A DNA stretch of 32,402 nucleotides from positions 1-32,402 of the IMG/VR virus record IMGVR_UViG_3300025483_000045; one strand, 5' to 3'. The position numbers and the translations under genes are program-made. This stretch comes from a virus. The notes below the pieces were generated by a model, which was not told the origin of the DNA, searched no databases, and saw nothing but the letters and a program-made list of their open reading frames with translations. This document shows positions 16,780 through 25,600 of this stretch, piece after piece (position 1 is the stretch's first letter; the number at the start of each line of letters is the position of its first letter).

Positions 16780-17013
16780 TTACTCTCCACGTTCTGCTGT
16801 ATTTAACTTACTAACTATCATTGATACAAATTCTCTTCGAGTCTCAGCTTTAGCAAGCTCTGACAATGTTGCATCCTCTTGCGTAAACCCACTAAAAACG
16901 TATTTCATAATCCACTCTTCCAGGATTTTAGCCCCTTCTTCGTTTTTTACAAATATATTGTGATATCGCTTTGCATCTGCAAGCATATCCGCTTTTATTC
17001 TTTCGTTCGCCAT
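16780..17013 (-). CDS. Bbp19-like phage protein, 77 aa
   Basis: Small helical protein with the pattern of the Bbp19 family named from Bordetella phage BPP-1: an N-terminal 'KRYHNIFVKNEEGAKILEEW' helix, an aromatic middle 'VFSGFT', and a C-terminal 'AETRREFVSMIVSKL' helix. Family members sit between portal and scaffold genes in many podoviruses, as here, and their function is unknown to me. It lies 15 bases after the portal stop and two bases before the scaffold start. Confidence 0.65.
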   Translation of the reverse strand: MANERIKADMLADAKRYHNIFVKNEEGAKILEEWIMKYVFSGFTQEDATLSELAKAETRREFVSMIVSKLNTAERGE

Positions 17014-17028
17014 ACTATTCTCCGCTTG

Positions 17029-18618
17029 TTAAACCATAGTTTCTTGGCCTGGAGGCATACCACCTTCCATGCCAGGGTCCATACCACCTTCCATACCTTG
17101 TTGTGCAGCCATGCTCTGCTGTGCTGCTTCAGCTAATTTCTGTTGTTCTTGTTTAGTTCTAACCAGGCCAGGATCTATACCAATTCGATCAGATATAAAC
17201 TTAGGTATATCCTCCATCTTTAATCCACCAGCAAGTAATGCGCCAGTAGGATCATATGACATCAACCGCTGTATAACTTCATCCAGGTTTTGTACATCTT
17301 CAAGATCCATAGCCAGTGCTAATGGAGAAGTATGCTTAACCTTATAGTTACGGCCATCAATGTTAATTTGCGGAATGATACCTTCAGATGATAGAAGGAA
17401 AACGATTCTGGTAATAACCTTGTTAACGAACTCAGTGAACAACCTGGAAAAGAATCCACCTGACTGCTGCATATCCATCTGCTTACGCATAGTGATTTCT
17501 GTTGCTGTCTTAGTAGGATCTTCCATGCTGCCAATAGGGTTAGCAAACAATGCAGTGTTGATTGTGTTTTGCAGCTCTGACTTTTGTATCTGCGTAAACT
17601 GGAAGTTAAAGTCCATAGGTAATGGTGCAATGCTAGGGTTTCGTGCGTCATTCGACATCACTGGGATGATAACCCCAGGTGCTATCTCTACGTTGTAGGG
17701 ATTGAATTGCCCATCCGTAACGCCAGTCCATACGCCTGAAGCTGCGATAGCACCTGAAGTAAGTTCGTATTCAGCAACCAGGTTAAGCGTCTTGATAGAA
17801 GGTAACACTGACATTACTCGACCACGGCCATACGTTTCGCCTGCTGTTACTGCAGATCTAAAGCTGATAAAGGGACTAGAAGCGCTTTCACGATCAACTA
17901 TAAATGACTTTCTTGCCCTGTCTATAACGACATATCTGTATACATCACCATCATAAACGCAACCTTCTACAAACCATGCCTTCTTGTTAGGCTTCTGGTC
18001 TAGCTGACGGTTTAGTTCTTCGTTTAGTTTTGCATCGGGCCATAGTCTTTTAATGTGACTTAGCTCAATTTCCCACTCACGCCAATGGTTATCAATGCTG
18101 CCTCTTGGACCTGGCTCCAGGTATACTTGCGGCATCGGCAAAGCATTAAACACCAGCTCATCTTTCTTAGCATCATACTCACAAGTCATATTGCCAGTGC
18201 TGATACCCAGGTCTATTAGCGCAGGGTAAACCATAGTGTCGAAGTTACTGCGGTGAATGTAGTCAAACACGATATCAGTGGTAAGCTCTAAAGCCTCATT
18301 GATAGTTACTTCCTTACCCTGGAACTCAATTGTTTCCTCACCAACTTCTTCAGGCACTTGCGGACCTAGAGTAATAAGGCCCCATTGCTGCCACGGTGGG
18401 ACCATATAAGTCTGCAACCTGGATGCAAAAGTCTCCAGGCCAACGACTGCGGTATCATCAAAAATGGTAGTGTTCTTCTTAGCTCCAGGACTATGATCAA
18501 AAAAAGTTTCACGCTGCGGTGCTGCATACTCATAGCACTCACGCATATGGTTATACCAATTCTGATTCTTTATTGCCTTAGCTTTAGAGAATCGTTTTAA
18601 TAATGATAAAGCGGTCAT
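17029..18618 (-). CDS. Portal (head-tail connector) protein, T7 gp8 type, 529 aa
   Basis: Clear match to the podoviral head-tail connector family: N-terminal 'WYNHMRECYEYAAPQRETFF', 'TAVVGLETFASRLQTYMVPPWQQW', 'ISTGNMTCEYD' and 'GETYGRGRVMSVLPSIKTLNLV', with 'TATEITMRKQM' near residue 380. Twelve copies form the DNA entry ring at one head vertex. Length is close to T7 gp8 (536). The last 35 or so residues are Met/Gly/Gln-rich with a tandem repeat (MEGGMDPG, MEGGMPPG), visible in the DNA at about 17045-17095. It begins the head morphogenesis block. Confidence 0.93.
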   Translation of the reverse strand: MTALSLLKRFSKAKAIKNQNWYNHMRECYEYAAPQRETFFDHSPGAKKNTTIFDDTAVVGLETFASRLQTYMVPPWQQWGLITLGPQVPEEVGEETIEFQGKEVTINEALELTTDIVFDYIHRSNFDTMVYPALIDLGISTGNMTCEYDAKKDELVFNALPMPQVYLEPGPRGSIDNHWREWEIELSHIKRLWPDAKLNEELNRQLDQKPNKKAWFVEGCVYDGDVYRYVVIDRARKSFIVDRESASSPFISFRSAVTAGETYGRGRVMSVLPSIKTLNLVAEYELTSGAIAASGVWTGVTDGQFNPYNVEIAPGVIIPVMSNDARNPSIAPLPMDFNFQFTQIQKSELQNTINTALFANPIGSMEDPTKTATEITMRKQMDMQQSGGFFSRLFTEFVNKVITRIVFLLSSEGIIPQINIDGRNYKVKHTSPLALAMDLEDVQNLDEVIQRLMSYDPTGALLAGGLKMEDIPKFISDRIGIDPGLVRTKQEQQKLAEAAQQSMAAQQGMEGGMDPGMEGGMPPGQETMV

Positions 18619-18639
18619 ATTGATATCCTAGTAAGTAGA

Positions 18640-19098
18640 CTATGCGCCCAATGCACCCATTGGACCTAATACGCCAGTCTTTTCATCTTTTTGTGTAAGT
18701 GATCTTCTGGTCTTGTTTCTTATGCCTGCTCGCATTCTTAGACCAGTTTCTTCCTGACCTCTTGACTTGATCTCTTCACGCTGCCTTGCTAATAGTTCTG
18801 CAGAATCCATCCGTTCGTTCAGCTCTACCATATCTCTTTCTAAACGCTTATCGCTATAACTTCCTACCCTGCTCTTATGGTGCATACTAAAGCCAGCTTC
18901 TCGAACACCTTTGTCTGGACTTCGACCACCTACTCTTGTATTTATACCCAACAACTTGGCTCTGCTGAATGTTGGGTTGGCATCTCTTATTGCCATTTTT
19001 TCTGCCGTATAGCCTTTAGGATCTTTAAGCAAAAATTCAGTTTCTTTCTTCCTGGCTTTATTTCTAGCCGTTGCTTCCGGTCCTGGTCCCATTCCCAT
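18640..19098 (-). CDS. Basic phage protein with RRSL...LGA tail, 152 aa (tandem family member 1)
   Basis: Function unknown. Very basic, low in hydrophobic residues and probably largely helical or unfolded. The C-terminal part 'REEIKSRGQEETGLRMRAGIRNKTRRSL' followed by LGPMGALGA matches the adjacent 154-residue protein ('EEIKSRTQEEVQMRARAGRRNRTRRSL', LGPSGTLGA). Both also share an 'LGI-[ND]' segment and a 'DKLRDDIAALN/KRLERDMVELN' segment, so they are paralogues. Position between terminase and portal suggests a minor virion or assembly role. The genes are two bases apart. Confidence 0.75.
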   Translation of the reverse strand: MGMGPGPEATARNKARKKETEFLLKDPKGYTAEKMAIRDANPTFSRAKLLGINTRVGGRSPDKGVREAGFSMHHKSRVGSYSDKRLERDMVELNERMDSAELLARQREEIKSRGQEETGLRMRAGIRNKTRRSLTQKDEKTGVLGPMGALGA

Positions 19099-19100
19099 AA

Positions 19101-19565
19101 TTATGCTCCCAATGTTCCTGAAGGGCCTAATAAGCCCTGAGGTTGTGTATCTATTAATGAGCGTCTGGTTCGGTTACGTCTACCAGCTCTAGCCCGCATT
19201 TGTACCTCTTCCTGAGTCCTAGATTTGATCTCTTCCATCTGCCTAGCACCTAGCTCTTTGTCATCTGCTAGTTGGTTTAATGCAGCAATATCATCTCTTA
19301 ATTTATCTTCGTCATATCTAACTGAACTTACTGGAGAGCCTTTGCCCGTTCGTGTTCGCCCAGGCGTTCCAATATCAATGCCCATCATCCTAGCTCTAGC
19401 AGTAAGATTATCTACACCCAATGCTTCTTTTTGCTGGGCTAACCTAGAACGGTATGTATACGGAGTGCCTGAGCCAGCTCTACCTGTATATCTTGTTTGA
19501 TCCATCGGGCTAACATATCCGCCACTTGGTCTTCTAGATCTTCCCGAAACGTCACCTCTTGCCAT
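19101..19565 (-). CDS. Basic phage protein with RRSL...LGA tail, 154 aa (tandem family member 2)
   Basis: Paralogue of the 152-residue product next door. The N-terminus is Arg/Gly/Ser/Tyr-rich and looks disordered (RSRRPSGGYVSPMDQTRYT). The C-terminal half carries 'KLRDDIAALNQL', 'MEEIKSRTQEEVQMRARAGR', NRTRRSL and the end LGPSGTLGA. The conserved tail is the part most likely to contact a partner such as the portal or capsid, which I infer from conservation only. It lies between the 67- and 152-residue members with spacers of three and two bases. Confidence 0.75.
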   Translation of the reverse strand: MARGDVSGRSRRPSGGYVSPMDQTRYTGRAGSGTPYTYRSRLAQQKEALGVDNLTARARMMGIDIGTPGRTRTGKGSPVSSVRYDEDKLRDDIAALNQLADDKELGARQMEEIKSRTQEEVQMRARAGRRNRTRRSLIDTQPQGLLGPSGTLGA

Positions 19566-19568
19566 GAT

Positions 19569-19772
19569 TTATGCTCCTAATGTATCTAGCGGTTCAGCTG
19601 CGCTGGGGTTGTAAGGCTCTGTAATAAGAGAGCGCCCAGCTTTAGCGCCTTTAGCTGCTCGTACTTTAGCCTCTGCTATTTCAGATTTTTTAGTTCTTAA
19701 CTCTTCTAGTTGGGCTGAACGTAATGCCAGCTCTTCAGCACTAGGCTTATACGGTTCTGGTTTGCTACCCAT
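19569..19772 (-). CDS. Small protein with GRSL...LGA tail, 67 aa (tandem family member 3)
   Basis: Shortest of three adjacent genes whose products end alike: here 'KAGRSLITEPYNPSAAEPLDTLGA' given in parts as GRSLI and DTLGA. The front is a charged helix (EELALRSAQLEELRTKKSEI). It contains the motif YKPSAEE and later YNPSAAE, an internal echo. Function unknown. It could be a reduced family member or the ancestor from which the longer ones grew. Spacing is two bases to the 55-residue gene before it and three bases to the next member. Confidence 0.7.
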   Translation of the reverse strand: MGSKPEPYKPSAEELALRSAQLEELRTKKSEIAEAKVRAAKGAKAGRSLITEPYNPSAAEPLDTLGA

Positions 19773-19774
19773 GT

Positions 19775-19942
19775 TTAATACTCCTGCTTGATCAGTGATT
19801 TCTTCTTAACCGTCTTTGCTGATTGACGGAATGATTTAGCTGTTGGCGCACCACTAGCACCAGGCTTACGCATCTTTTCGCCACTACCGGCTGCTATACG
19901 CTTACGCTTAGCATGAATATTATCGTATAGACCTTTTGGCAT
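19775..19942 (-). CDS. Small basic conserved phage protein, 55 aa (MPKGLY...HAKRKRI)
   Basis: Short but convincing frame: ATG at 19942 with ribosome site AGGAGA about six bases upstream, TAA at 19777-19775. The product begins MPKGLYDNIHAKRKRIAAGS and continues GEKMRKPGASGAPTAKSF, a pattern I know from many phage genomes in which the protein is annotated only as hypothetical. It is strongly basic (Lys/Arg-rich throughout). It overlaps the preceding gene by 23 bases. Function unknown; nucleic-acid or virion binding would fit the charge, but that is a guess. Confidence 0.75.
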   Translation of the reverse strand: MPKGLYDNIHAKRKRIAAGSGEKMRKPGASGAPTAKSFRQSAKTVKKKSLIKQEY

Positions 19943-20312
19943 CTACATATCTCCTAAGTTGTTTTGGCGTTAGCACCCACCAGGCTTTAATGCCTAGCAA
20001 TGATTTAGTTTGCTCTACGCAACTGAACATGCCAAACGCATAACGCTTCTGGTCATAAGGTACATCAATCACAAACTTTTGCAATTCACCCTTGATATCC
20101 GCTGCCCATTTACTTCTTAGCGGCAGTACATCAACCTGGGTATATGCAAAGCTGTGATTAATCTTTACCCAACTATTGCTATTCCTAAGCAAGACTGAAA
20201 CATGCCCAAACCATAACCAACCATCGGTATATATGAGATAACCGGTTAACCTTCTAGCTTTCTTCTGCTGTTCCGGTGTCTGCTGTATCAGTCTTAGTGT
20301 CTTTTTTCGCAT
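19920..20312 (-). CDS. Unknown phage protein, 130 aa
   Basis: No recognised family. It has a basic N-terminus, then an aromatic-rich core (GYLIYTDGWLWFGHVSVLLR, SWVKINHSFAYTQVDVLPL), a Cys (SCVEQTK) and a C-terminus with 'KAWWVLTPKQLRRYV'. The core looks like a compact beta fold. The start ATG 20312 lies inside the upstream gene (59-base overlap) but has an AAGG ribosome site nine bases before it, which supports it. No other Met occurs near the front, so the gene cannot start much later except with a rare codon. Confidence 0.7.
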   Translation of the reverse strand: MRKKTLRLIQQTPEQQKKARRLTGYLIYTDGWLWFGHVSVLLRNSNSWVKINHSFAYTQVDVLPLRSKWAADIKGELQKFVIDVPYDQKRYAFGMFSCVEQTKSLLGIKAWWVLTPKQLRRYVDAKRSIR

Positions 20313-20601
20313 TAGCTTTTGCCTTCTTAACTGGCTTATTCAAATTAGCAGTCAAGGTCTTATCTTCAGTAGACAAGATCCATTCGTACTCAGGCATATC
20401 TCTAGCTAATGGCAATTGTATTAATCGCTGCATCTGTGTACCCGATATATTATTGCGTAAATCGAATACCACCTTGCCAGGTGTACACTCTTTAATTACT
20501 TTCGGTTGTGCCTGACGTGTGAATAACTCAAACACCAGGACTATCATCATATTGTGTGGCTCTATATCTTTTAGGCTTACACCTTTCTCTAACATTCTCA
20601 T
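20254..20601 (-). CDS. Unknown phage protein with Lys/Ala/Thr-rich tail, 115 aa
   Basis: No recognised family. The first 80 or so residues look folded (LKDIEPHNMMIVLVFELFTR, 'GKVVFDLRNNISGTQMQRL'); the last 30 are a low-complexity Lys/Ala then Thr/Asp stretch, probably disordered. The gene begins three bases after the large terminase stop, whose final codons contain the GGAG ribosome site. It is between terminase and the small-gene cluster leading to the portal, so a role in packaging or head assembly is possible but not shown. Confidence 0.7.
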   Translation of the reverse strand: MRMLEKGVSLKDIEPHNMMIVLVFELFTRQAQPKVIKECTPGKVVFDLRNNISGTQMQRLIQLPLARDMPEYEWILSTEDKTLTANLNKPVKKAKANAKKDTKTDTADTGTAEES

Positions 20602-20603
20602 AC

Positions 20604-22055
20604 TTATCTCCGCTTAAATGGGTCAAACTGTTTAACTTTTTGTGGGGCTTGGAAGGTAGGCTTGCCATGCACTGCAGCTGATCCGCAACCTTGCCCTTGA
20701 AGTAGATACTCTGCAGCTTCTACAATATGCGAGTATATACCTTTATCGGGCTTATCTGCATACTTTTCACCTGATACCTGCACTCGTTTGTAACAAAATC
20801 CACCCGCCATACCTTTACGCAACATCTTACACTTAGGGCTGATTATCAAAGCAGGCTTGCCATCCATACAATTGCGCAGTCCAAGAGAGCTGATAGAAGC
20901 TCTACGAATCAACGGGTCATTGCTTCTGGTAGGTCCTGCAAATATGCCATTAGCTCTTAGGATATCAAAGGGAGTTCTGTCTGTAGATTGATTACCATCA
21001 CCCCCAGCTGGATCTCCATAGCCATACTCGAACTTAAACTGCGAATACTCCTGGTCCAGATATCTCTTCAACTCAGGTGCAAAGCTCTCCGCACTCATGT
21101 TATCGCTAGTGAACTCATCAATGAATACCCATCTACCCATCGCATCCTTCTGCGCTATTGCACACGCTGGAGTTCTACCAAAGTCAAAGCCAATGTAAAT
21201 AGGACGTGATCTGTCCGGCTTAATGATATCTCGACTGGTATGGACCATATCGTTATACCAGGGGTGTACGGGCTTACCTTCCTTCACGAATCCATAGTTG
21301 TTAGCCAGGTTGACGTTGATCCAGTCATCCTTGTTGCCATGAATCTGGTTCTCGTAATAGCCAATAGGTAGGTTATGCGCATTCTCTGCATCTGGATTAA
21401 CAATCCACTTACCTGTAGCTGCGTCCCTGAACACACCGCCTGCCTGGGTTAAGAAGATCCAGCCTTCAGGCTTTACGTTCTCTGCCAGGTCATAGTACCA
21501 ACTGTCTTCATCTGGGCTGTTAGTATCTCCAATAACACCATACCAATACTCAGGCACTTCGTTACGCTTAGGGTATCGACCGCAACGACCGAACAGCATA
21601 CTTACAACCTCGTATGGGAGCTCCTTAGCCTCATTAAGCCATCCACCCGTTAACTGCAAGCCCCTTAGCTTCTTAACGTCCTGGGGCTTATCAAGAGCTA
21701 GGAATAGGAACTCAGATTTAACTTTAGTTCCGTCCTCCAGGGTAAACGCTATGTTCTGCACCAGGTCCGTACCGTTCAGCTTGCCCAGCTCTTCAGGGCA
21801 GACTTCTATCCACTCTTTGACTGTTGTGTTCTTTAGCTCACTGTAAGTGTTTCGTACTGCGCACCACCTGGATCTACGCACCCCATTAGCATCAGCGGGC
21901 TGATTAACAATTAGGTCCATAATATCTACGCATACCGTAGTAGTCTTGGCAGATCCTAAAGGGCCACGGATGAACCTATGATGATAGTCCAGGGTTTTAT
22001 GGAAGTTAGCCAGGGTATCGCTTTGTGCCTGGTACTCCAGGGAATACTCAATCAA
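20604..22055 (-). CDS. terL: Terminase large subunit, 483 aa
   Basis: DNA-packaging motor ATPase and nuclease. The Walker A segment is GPLGSAKT (residues 31-38), with Ala where Gly is usual before the Lys. Walker B-like LTGGWLNEA is at about 135-143. The nuclease half has IGFDFG (D291), YGDPAGGD (D348) and SHIVEAAEYL (H443), in which Glu replaces the more usual Asp of the H-x-x-DA signature. Length is normal for podoviral TerL. It overlaps the upstream gene by four bases (ATGA). The packaging type cannot be read from this alone. Confidence 0.93.
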   Translation of the reverse strand: MIEYSLEYQAQSDTLANFHKTLDYHHRFIRGPLGSAKTTTVCVDIMDLIVNQPADANGVRRSRWCAVRNTYSELKNTTVKEWIEVCPEELGKLNGTDLVQNIAFTLEDGTKVKSEFLFLALDKPQDVKKLRGLQLTGGWLNEAKELPYEVVSMLFGRCGRYPKRNEVPEYWYGVIGDTNSPDEDSWYYDLAENVKPEGWIFLTQAGGVFRDAATGKWIVNPDAENAHNLPIGYYENQIHGNKDDWINVNLANNYGFVKEGKPVHPWYNDMVHTSRDIIKPDRSRPIYIGFDFGRTPACAIAQKDAMGRWVFIDEFTSDNMSAESFAPELKRYLDQEYSQFKFEYGYGDPAGGDGNQSTDRTPFDILRANGIFAGPTRSNDPLIRRASISSLGLRNCMDGKPALIISPKCKMLRKGMAGGFCYKRVQVSGEKYADKPDKGIYSHIVEAAEYLLQGQGCGSAAVHGKPTFQAPQKVKQFDPFKRR

Positions 22056-22366
22056 CGATCAACACCTTTAAGGTTACGCATGATAACCTCAGCGTTAATA
22101 TCCAGGCTGCCTTCGATAGCTTTTAGCTTAGGCTCCGTATAGTTAGCAACCTTATCCCACCCATCAATAGCTGCCTTCAATGCTGCAGCATCACGCTCAC
22201 CATCATCGTTGAACTTCTCAGCCTGTTCCTGAAGCAATACAGCATTCTCTGCCATCTTCATTATTGGATGAAAGTCATCTCCATACATAGCCTGCAGCCG
22301 ATTCAATAGAAACGACTTGTTCTTGTTTGGTGATCCAGCTCTACTAGGCATACACTTTGTTACCAT
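22052..22366 (-). CDS. Putative terminase small subunit, 104 aa
   Basis: Small helical protein directly before terL with a 4-base overlap, the normal place of the small subunit that recognises the packaging site. The N-terminus SRAGSPNKNKSFLLNRLQA is basic and of the type seen in small terminases; a middle helix is rich in charged residues, and a 'KVANYTEPKLKAIEGSLD' segment near the end is a pattern common in this family. No obvious helix-turn-helix is visible. The assignment rests mostly on context and the PKLKAIE segment. Confidence 0.7.
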   Translation of the reverse strand: MVTKCMPSRAGSPNKNKSFLLNRLQAMYGDDFHPIMKMAENAVLLQEQAEKFNDDGERDAAALKAAIDGWDKVANYTEPKLKAIEGSLDINAEVIMRNLKGVDR

Positions 22367-22385
22367 GTGGTTGATTTATATACTA

Positions 22386-22679
22386 TTAAGAATCGTAATA
22401 AACAGTGATTGCGGCTTCTGTAGGGCCTTTGATTAATCGACAAGTAATAGGACCAGCTATAATAGCTCGTGAGTTATTCTTATCTAAGATACCAGCGCCT
22501 TCAGACGTTCGTACTGCAGTCCATATTGATCCGTTAAATGATTGCTCTAATCCAACATATTCGGTGTTGCTTAAACCAGCATTGGCGTATACCTGGATTG
22601 TAGATCCTGCAGCAACGGTGATAGTCTCACTGTTGAAAGCGTCTGTTTTATTTACGATTGTAGTTACTGTTGTAGTCAT
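22386..22679 (-). CDS. Small beta-rich accessory protein, 97 aa
   Basis: Thr/Val/Ile-rich protein with alternating strands (TITVAAGSTIQVYANAGL, 'YVGLEQSFNGSIWTAV', 'AGPITCRLIKG'), which looks like a small beta-sandwich. I do not recognise a family. It starts two bases after the 1077-residue structural gene and precedes the terminase genes. A head-decoration or fibre-associated function is the likely reading from composition and neighbour. Nothing indicates an enzyme. Confidence 0.6.
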   Translation of the reverse strand: MTTTVTTIVNKTDAFNSETITVAAGSTIQVYANAGLSNTEYVGLEQSFNGSIWTAVRTSEGAGILDKNNSRAIIAGPITCRLIKGPTEAAITVYYDS

Positions 22680-22680
22680 T

Positions 22681-25600
22681 TTATTTACCTACTATATGAT
22701 GAGAAACGATATTGGTTGGTTGTAATGCGCCGCCGCCACCTGGTGTTATACCTAGGTTAGCAGCTGTGAACTCTGTTGTTACTTCATAAGTCTCACCTTC
22801 AACTAATGGCAATAATCTTTGGGCCGTACCACTGTTTGAATTCAGAAAAGTACCCACCGCAAGATTAAAAATATTAATCCAGGGATCTAAATCAGTGCCA
22901 TTAATAACAATATCAGCTCTATCCGTTCGACTTATGTTTTTAAATGTTATTTTAAGGACTTTGGGCTGCGCACCTACCTGGGTATTGAGATAAGCTGTTT
23001 CACCAGCTGTTACACCATTGAATAAGATTGCAAACGCGCCAGCTGCAGGTACAGTCAAACCAAGAATTGTTGCATCTGCTTGCGAAATATTGATATAACC
23101 ATTACCAAAAATAGGATTATCGTTAATATCTCTTTGGAAGAATTCATAAGAAATATTTGGATCCTCGAAAAAATATCCAGAGGGATCAGTAACTCCAGCT
23201 ACGAAGTTTTGTTTTGGAGTATAGCCTTCAACCGCAGTATTAGTTGGTGCTCCGGTGTCTGGAGTATAAAAGTCTTTGTTTATATTAATCGCATAATTTC
23301 TACCGCTTACACGACCACTAATTCTTATACCATATCTACCATTTCTGGGGCCGTTTGTAGCCTGGACTTTAGTAGCATAATATCTATGACCAGGATCATT
23401 AATTGCTAAACTAGCATTTATTAAAGCAATTAGGCCATCGCATATATCTTCGATAGTATCTCCAGCTACCGCATTATAAGTAACAGTTTTTTGTAAATAT
23501 GCAGGATCGCTTGTATTAGAGTTTACATTAAATTTATAAATTAGCGGCCCTGGAACTAATGTTACTTGCATTCCCGTACCACCTTCGCCATTAAAGGTTA
23601 CCACGTCCCCCATAGCATAACCGGTGCCTTGCCCTCTATTGCCCAGATGTTGATAGCTAGCATAAACCCCACCCGAAAGATTATTACCAACAATTTCAAA
23701 ACCGCTACCACTACCACCGGTGCCGGTTATACCAGATGTGCCAGCATAACCACTGCCTTGATTTGTTATTTGCGCAGGAAAAATAGGCCATATAAACTCT
23801 TCCGTAGCTGTAAAAGGTGCTAAACCTGCATAAACTGGCAAAACTCCAACGCCAGACATTATTCCTTTTGAACTTGCAATCCAACTAGCCGCTCCTGGGG
23901 CGGGGGTTCCGTAAATATTTCTGTATAGTCTTTTCATAGTTTGATCTTCCTGAGCTTGCTCATAATAAGGTTGTAGTAGTCCATCTCCCCAAACTGAAGA
24001 TGAGGTACATATATTTGTGTTTGTAAAAATATGGGCTGCAGCTATTGTATGACCTCTTAATAATTCAGATATCATCTGCGGATAACTTAGCACTGCAGGT
24101 GCCTGGGGCTCATGTAAAGAAGCTACTGAAGCACTTGCACCATATGCTAAATCCCAAATCCCACCTCTTTGACCATGACTTGTAGCATTGAATCTTATAC
24201 CGCCAGGCTTACACTGCAAAGCGTTTCTTATTGATCCATCATAATTGCCATTAAAGTTTCTTGTCTGGTCAACAATAATATCAGCCAAAATAGGGAAAGT
24301 TGTTCCAGTGCTTTTCGCTCTATAAGCCATGCCAGGCCCTATAGCTCCGTTACCATCCCACTGTTCCATCCAAACAGAATCAAGATACACGTTAGTAGCA
24401 TCATCTGCCTGCGGTGTAACCTGGATCTCACCAATATAATCCATAGCTCCATTAGCCGGAGGGTTTAATCCTTGCCACTCATATTTTGTTAATCCAGTAT
24501 CACCAACCACCGTTCCTGGAGCATTTGTTAAATCTGAAATAACCTGCGGCTTGTTTGTAGCTCCAAAAAAGCTCTTTGTATACCCTAAACTTTCCCATAA
24601 TTCACTCAAATAAACAGTATCAGTACACGCTTTAAGAACGGGGGTTGTATAAAAAGTATTTAATAATAAAACTTTTTCTTCTTTATTTCTTGCAGTAGGC
24701 ATAGCTGCAGCTTTAGAATTCTTAACCATCTGCCTAATTATTGTGGTGGTAGGTAGAAAAGGTTTTTGTGCATACGGAAAATACCCTATTCTCCAACACG
24801 GCATTCTGAGAGTTCTGCTTTGGTAAGGTTTAGCGATAGTGCTCCAGAAAAGATCACTAGGCTCATATTGATCAAAATGCAAACCTGGAACTTGAATTGA
24901 AGTTGGAAAACCCAAAAGGCCACCAAAAGTCTCTGTATCAAGACTACCTAAACTAGCTCTAAAAGATCCTTTTGTATACCCAGTACCCATTCCATTATAA
25001 CCTGTAGCTTCACCAGCATTAAGATTTGGTGAAAACTGGTAATGGCCTACTCGGCAATTCCGTAAATTACTTCCCTCTTTAGCATAAAAAGTTTCTCCGC
25101 AAGGGATTTGCATTTCTTCTAAGCCTGACGAGTTATCTTGCTCTAAAGCAGCTTTTATTACTTTAAGGCTGCCTAAACAGTTTGATAGATCAACTTGTAT
25201 GCTGCTATTGTAACCTTTAGACATAGCAGTGGGGCTTAATGGGCCACAACAAACTTGCTCTATTCCATTATCTATAACCTGGTTATAAACATCTAAACCC
25301 CAACTTGTCCACCATCGTTTATCTGTATTGGCCGCAATAGAAAAATCTATACCAACTTTAATGTGGTTAGTTATTCCATATTCATCAAAATAAGCATCTA
25401 TTAACGGCTCATCGTATATTCCGTAAACAGCTGCGGTATTGTAAACACAAAGTATTTTATCTCTGCTTGCCTGCTTTCTTACTTTTTTATTGAATGTATC
25501 AAGAACATCGTAGGGCGGATTTATACCTGTAGCCGGTGGAGTGTTTGAAGTATCTAGAACAAGGTTTGTTACATTGACCGGCGCTTCACCCTGGGAATTA

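Noticed and set aside
20604-22055. Excess of GATC sites
   Set aside because: I counted about seven in the terminase gene, close to what base composition predicts, unlike CCWGG.
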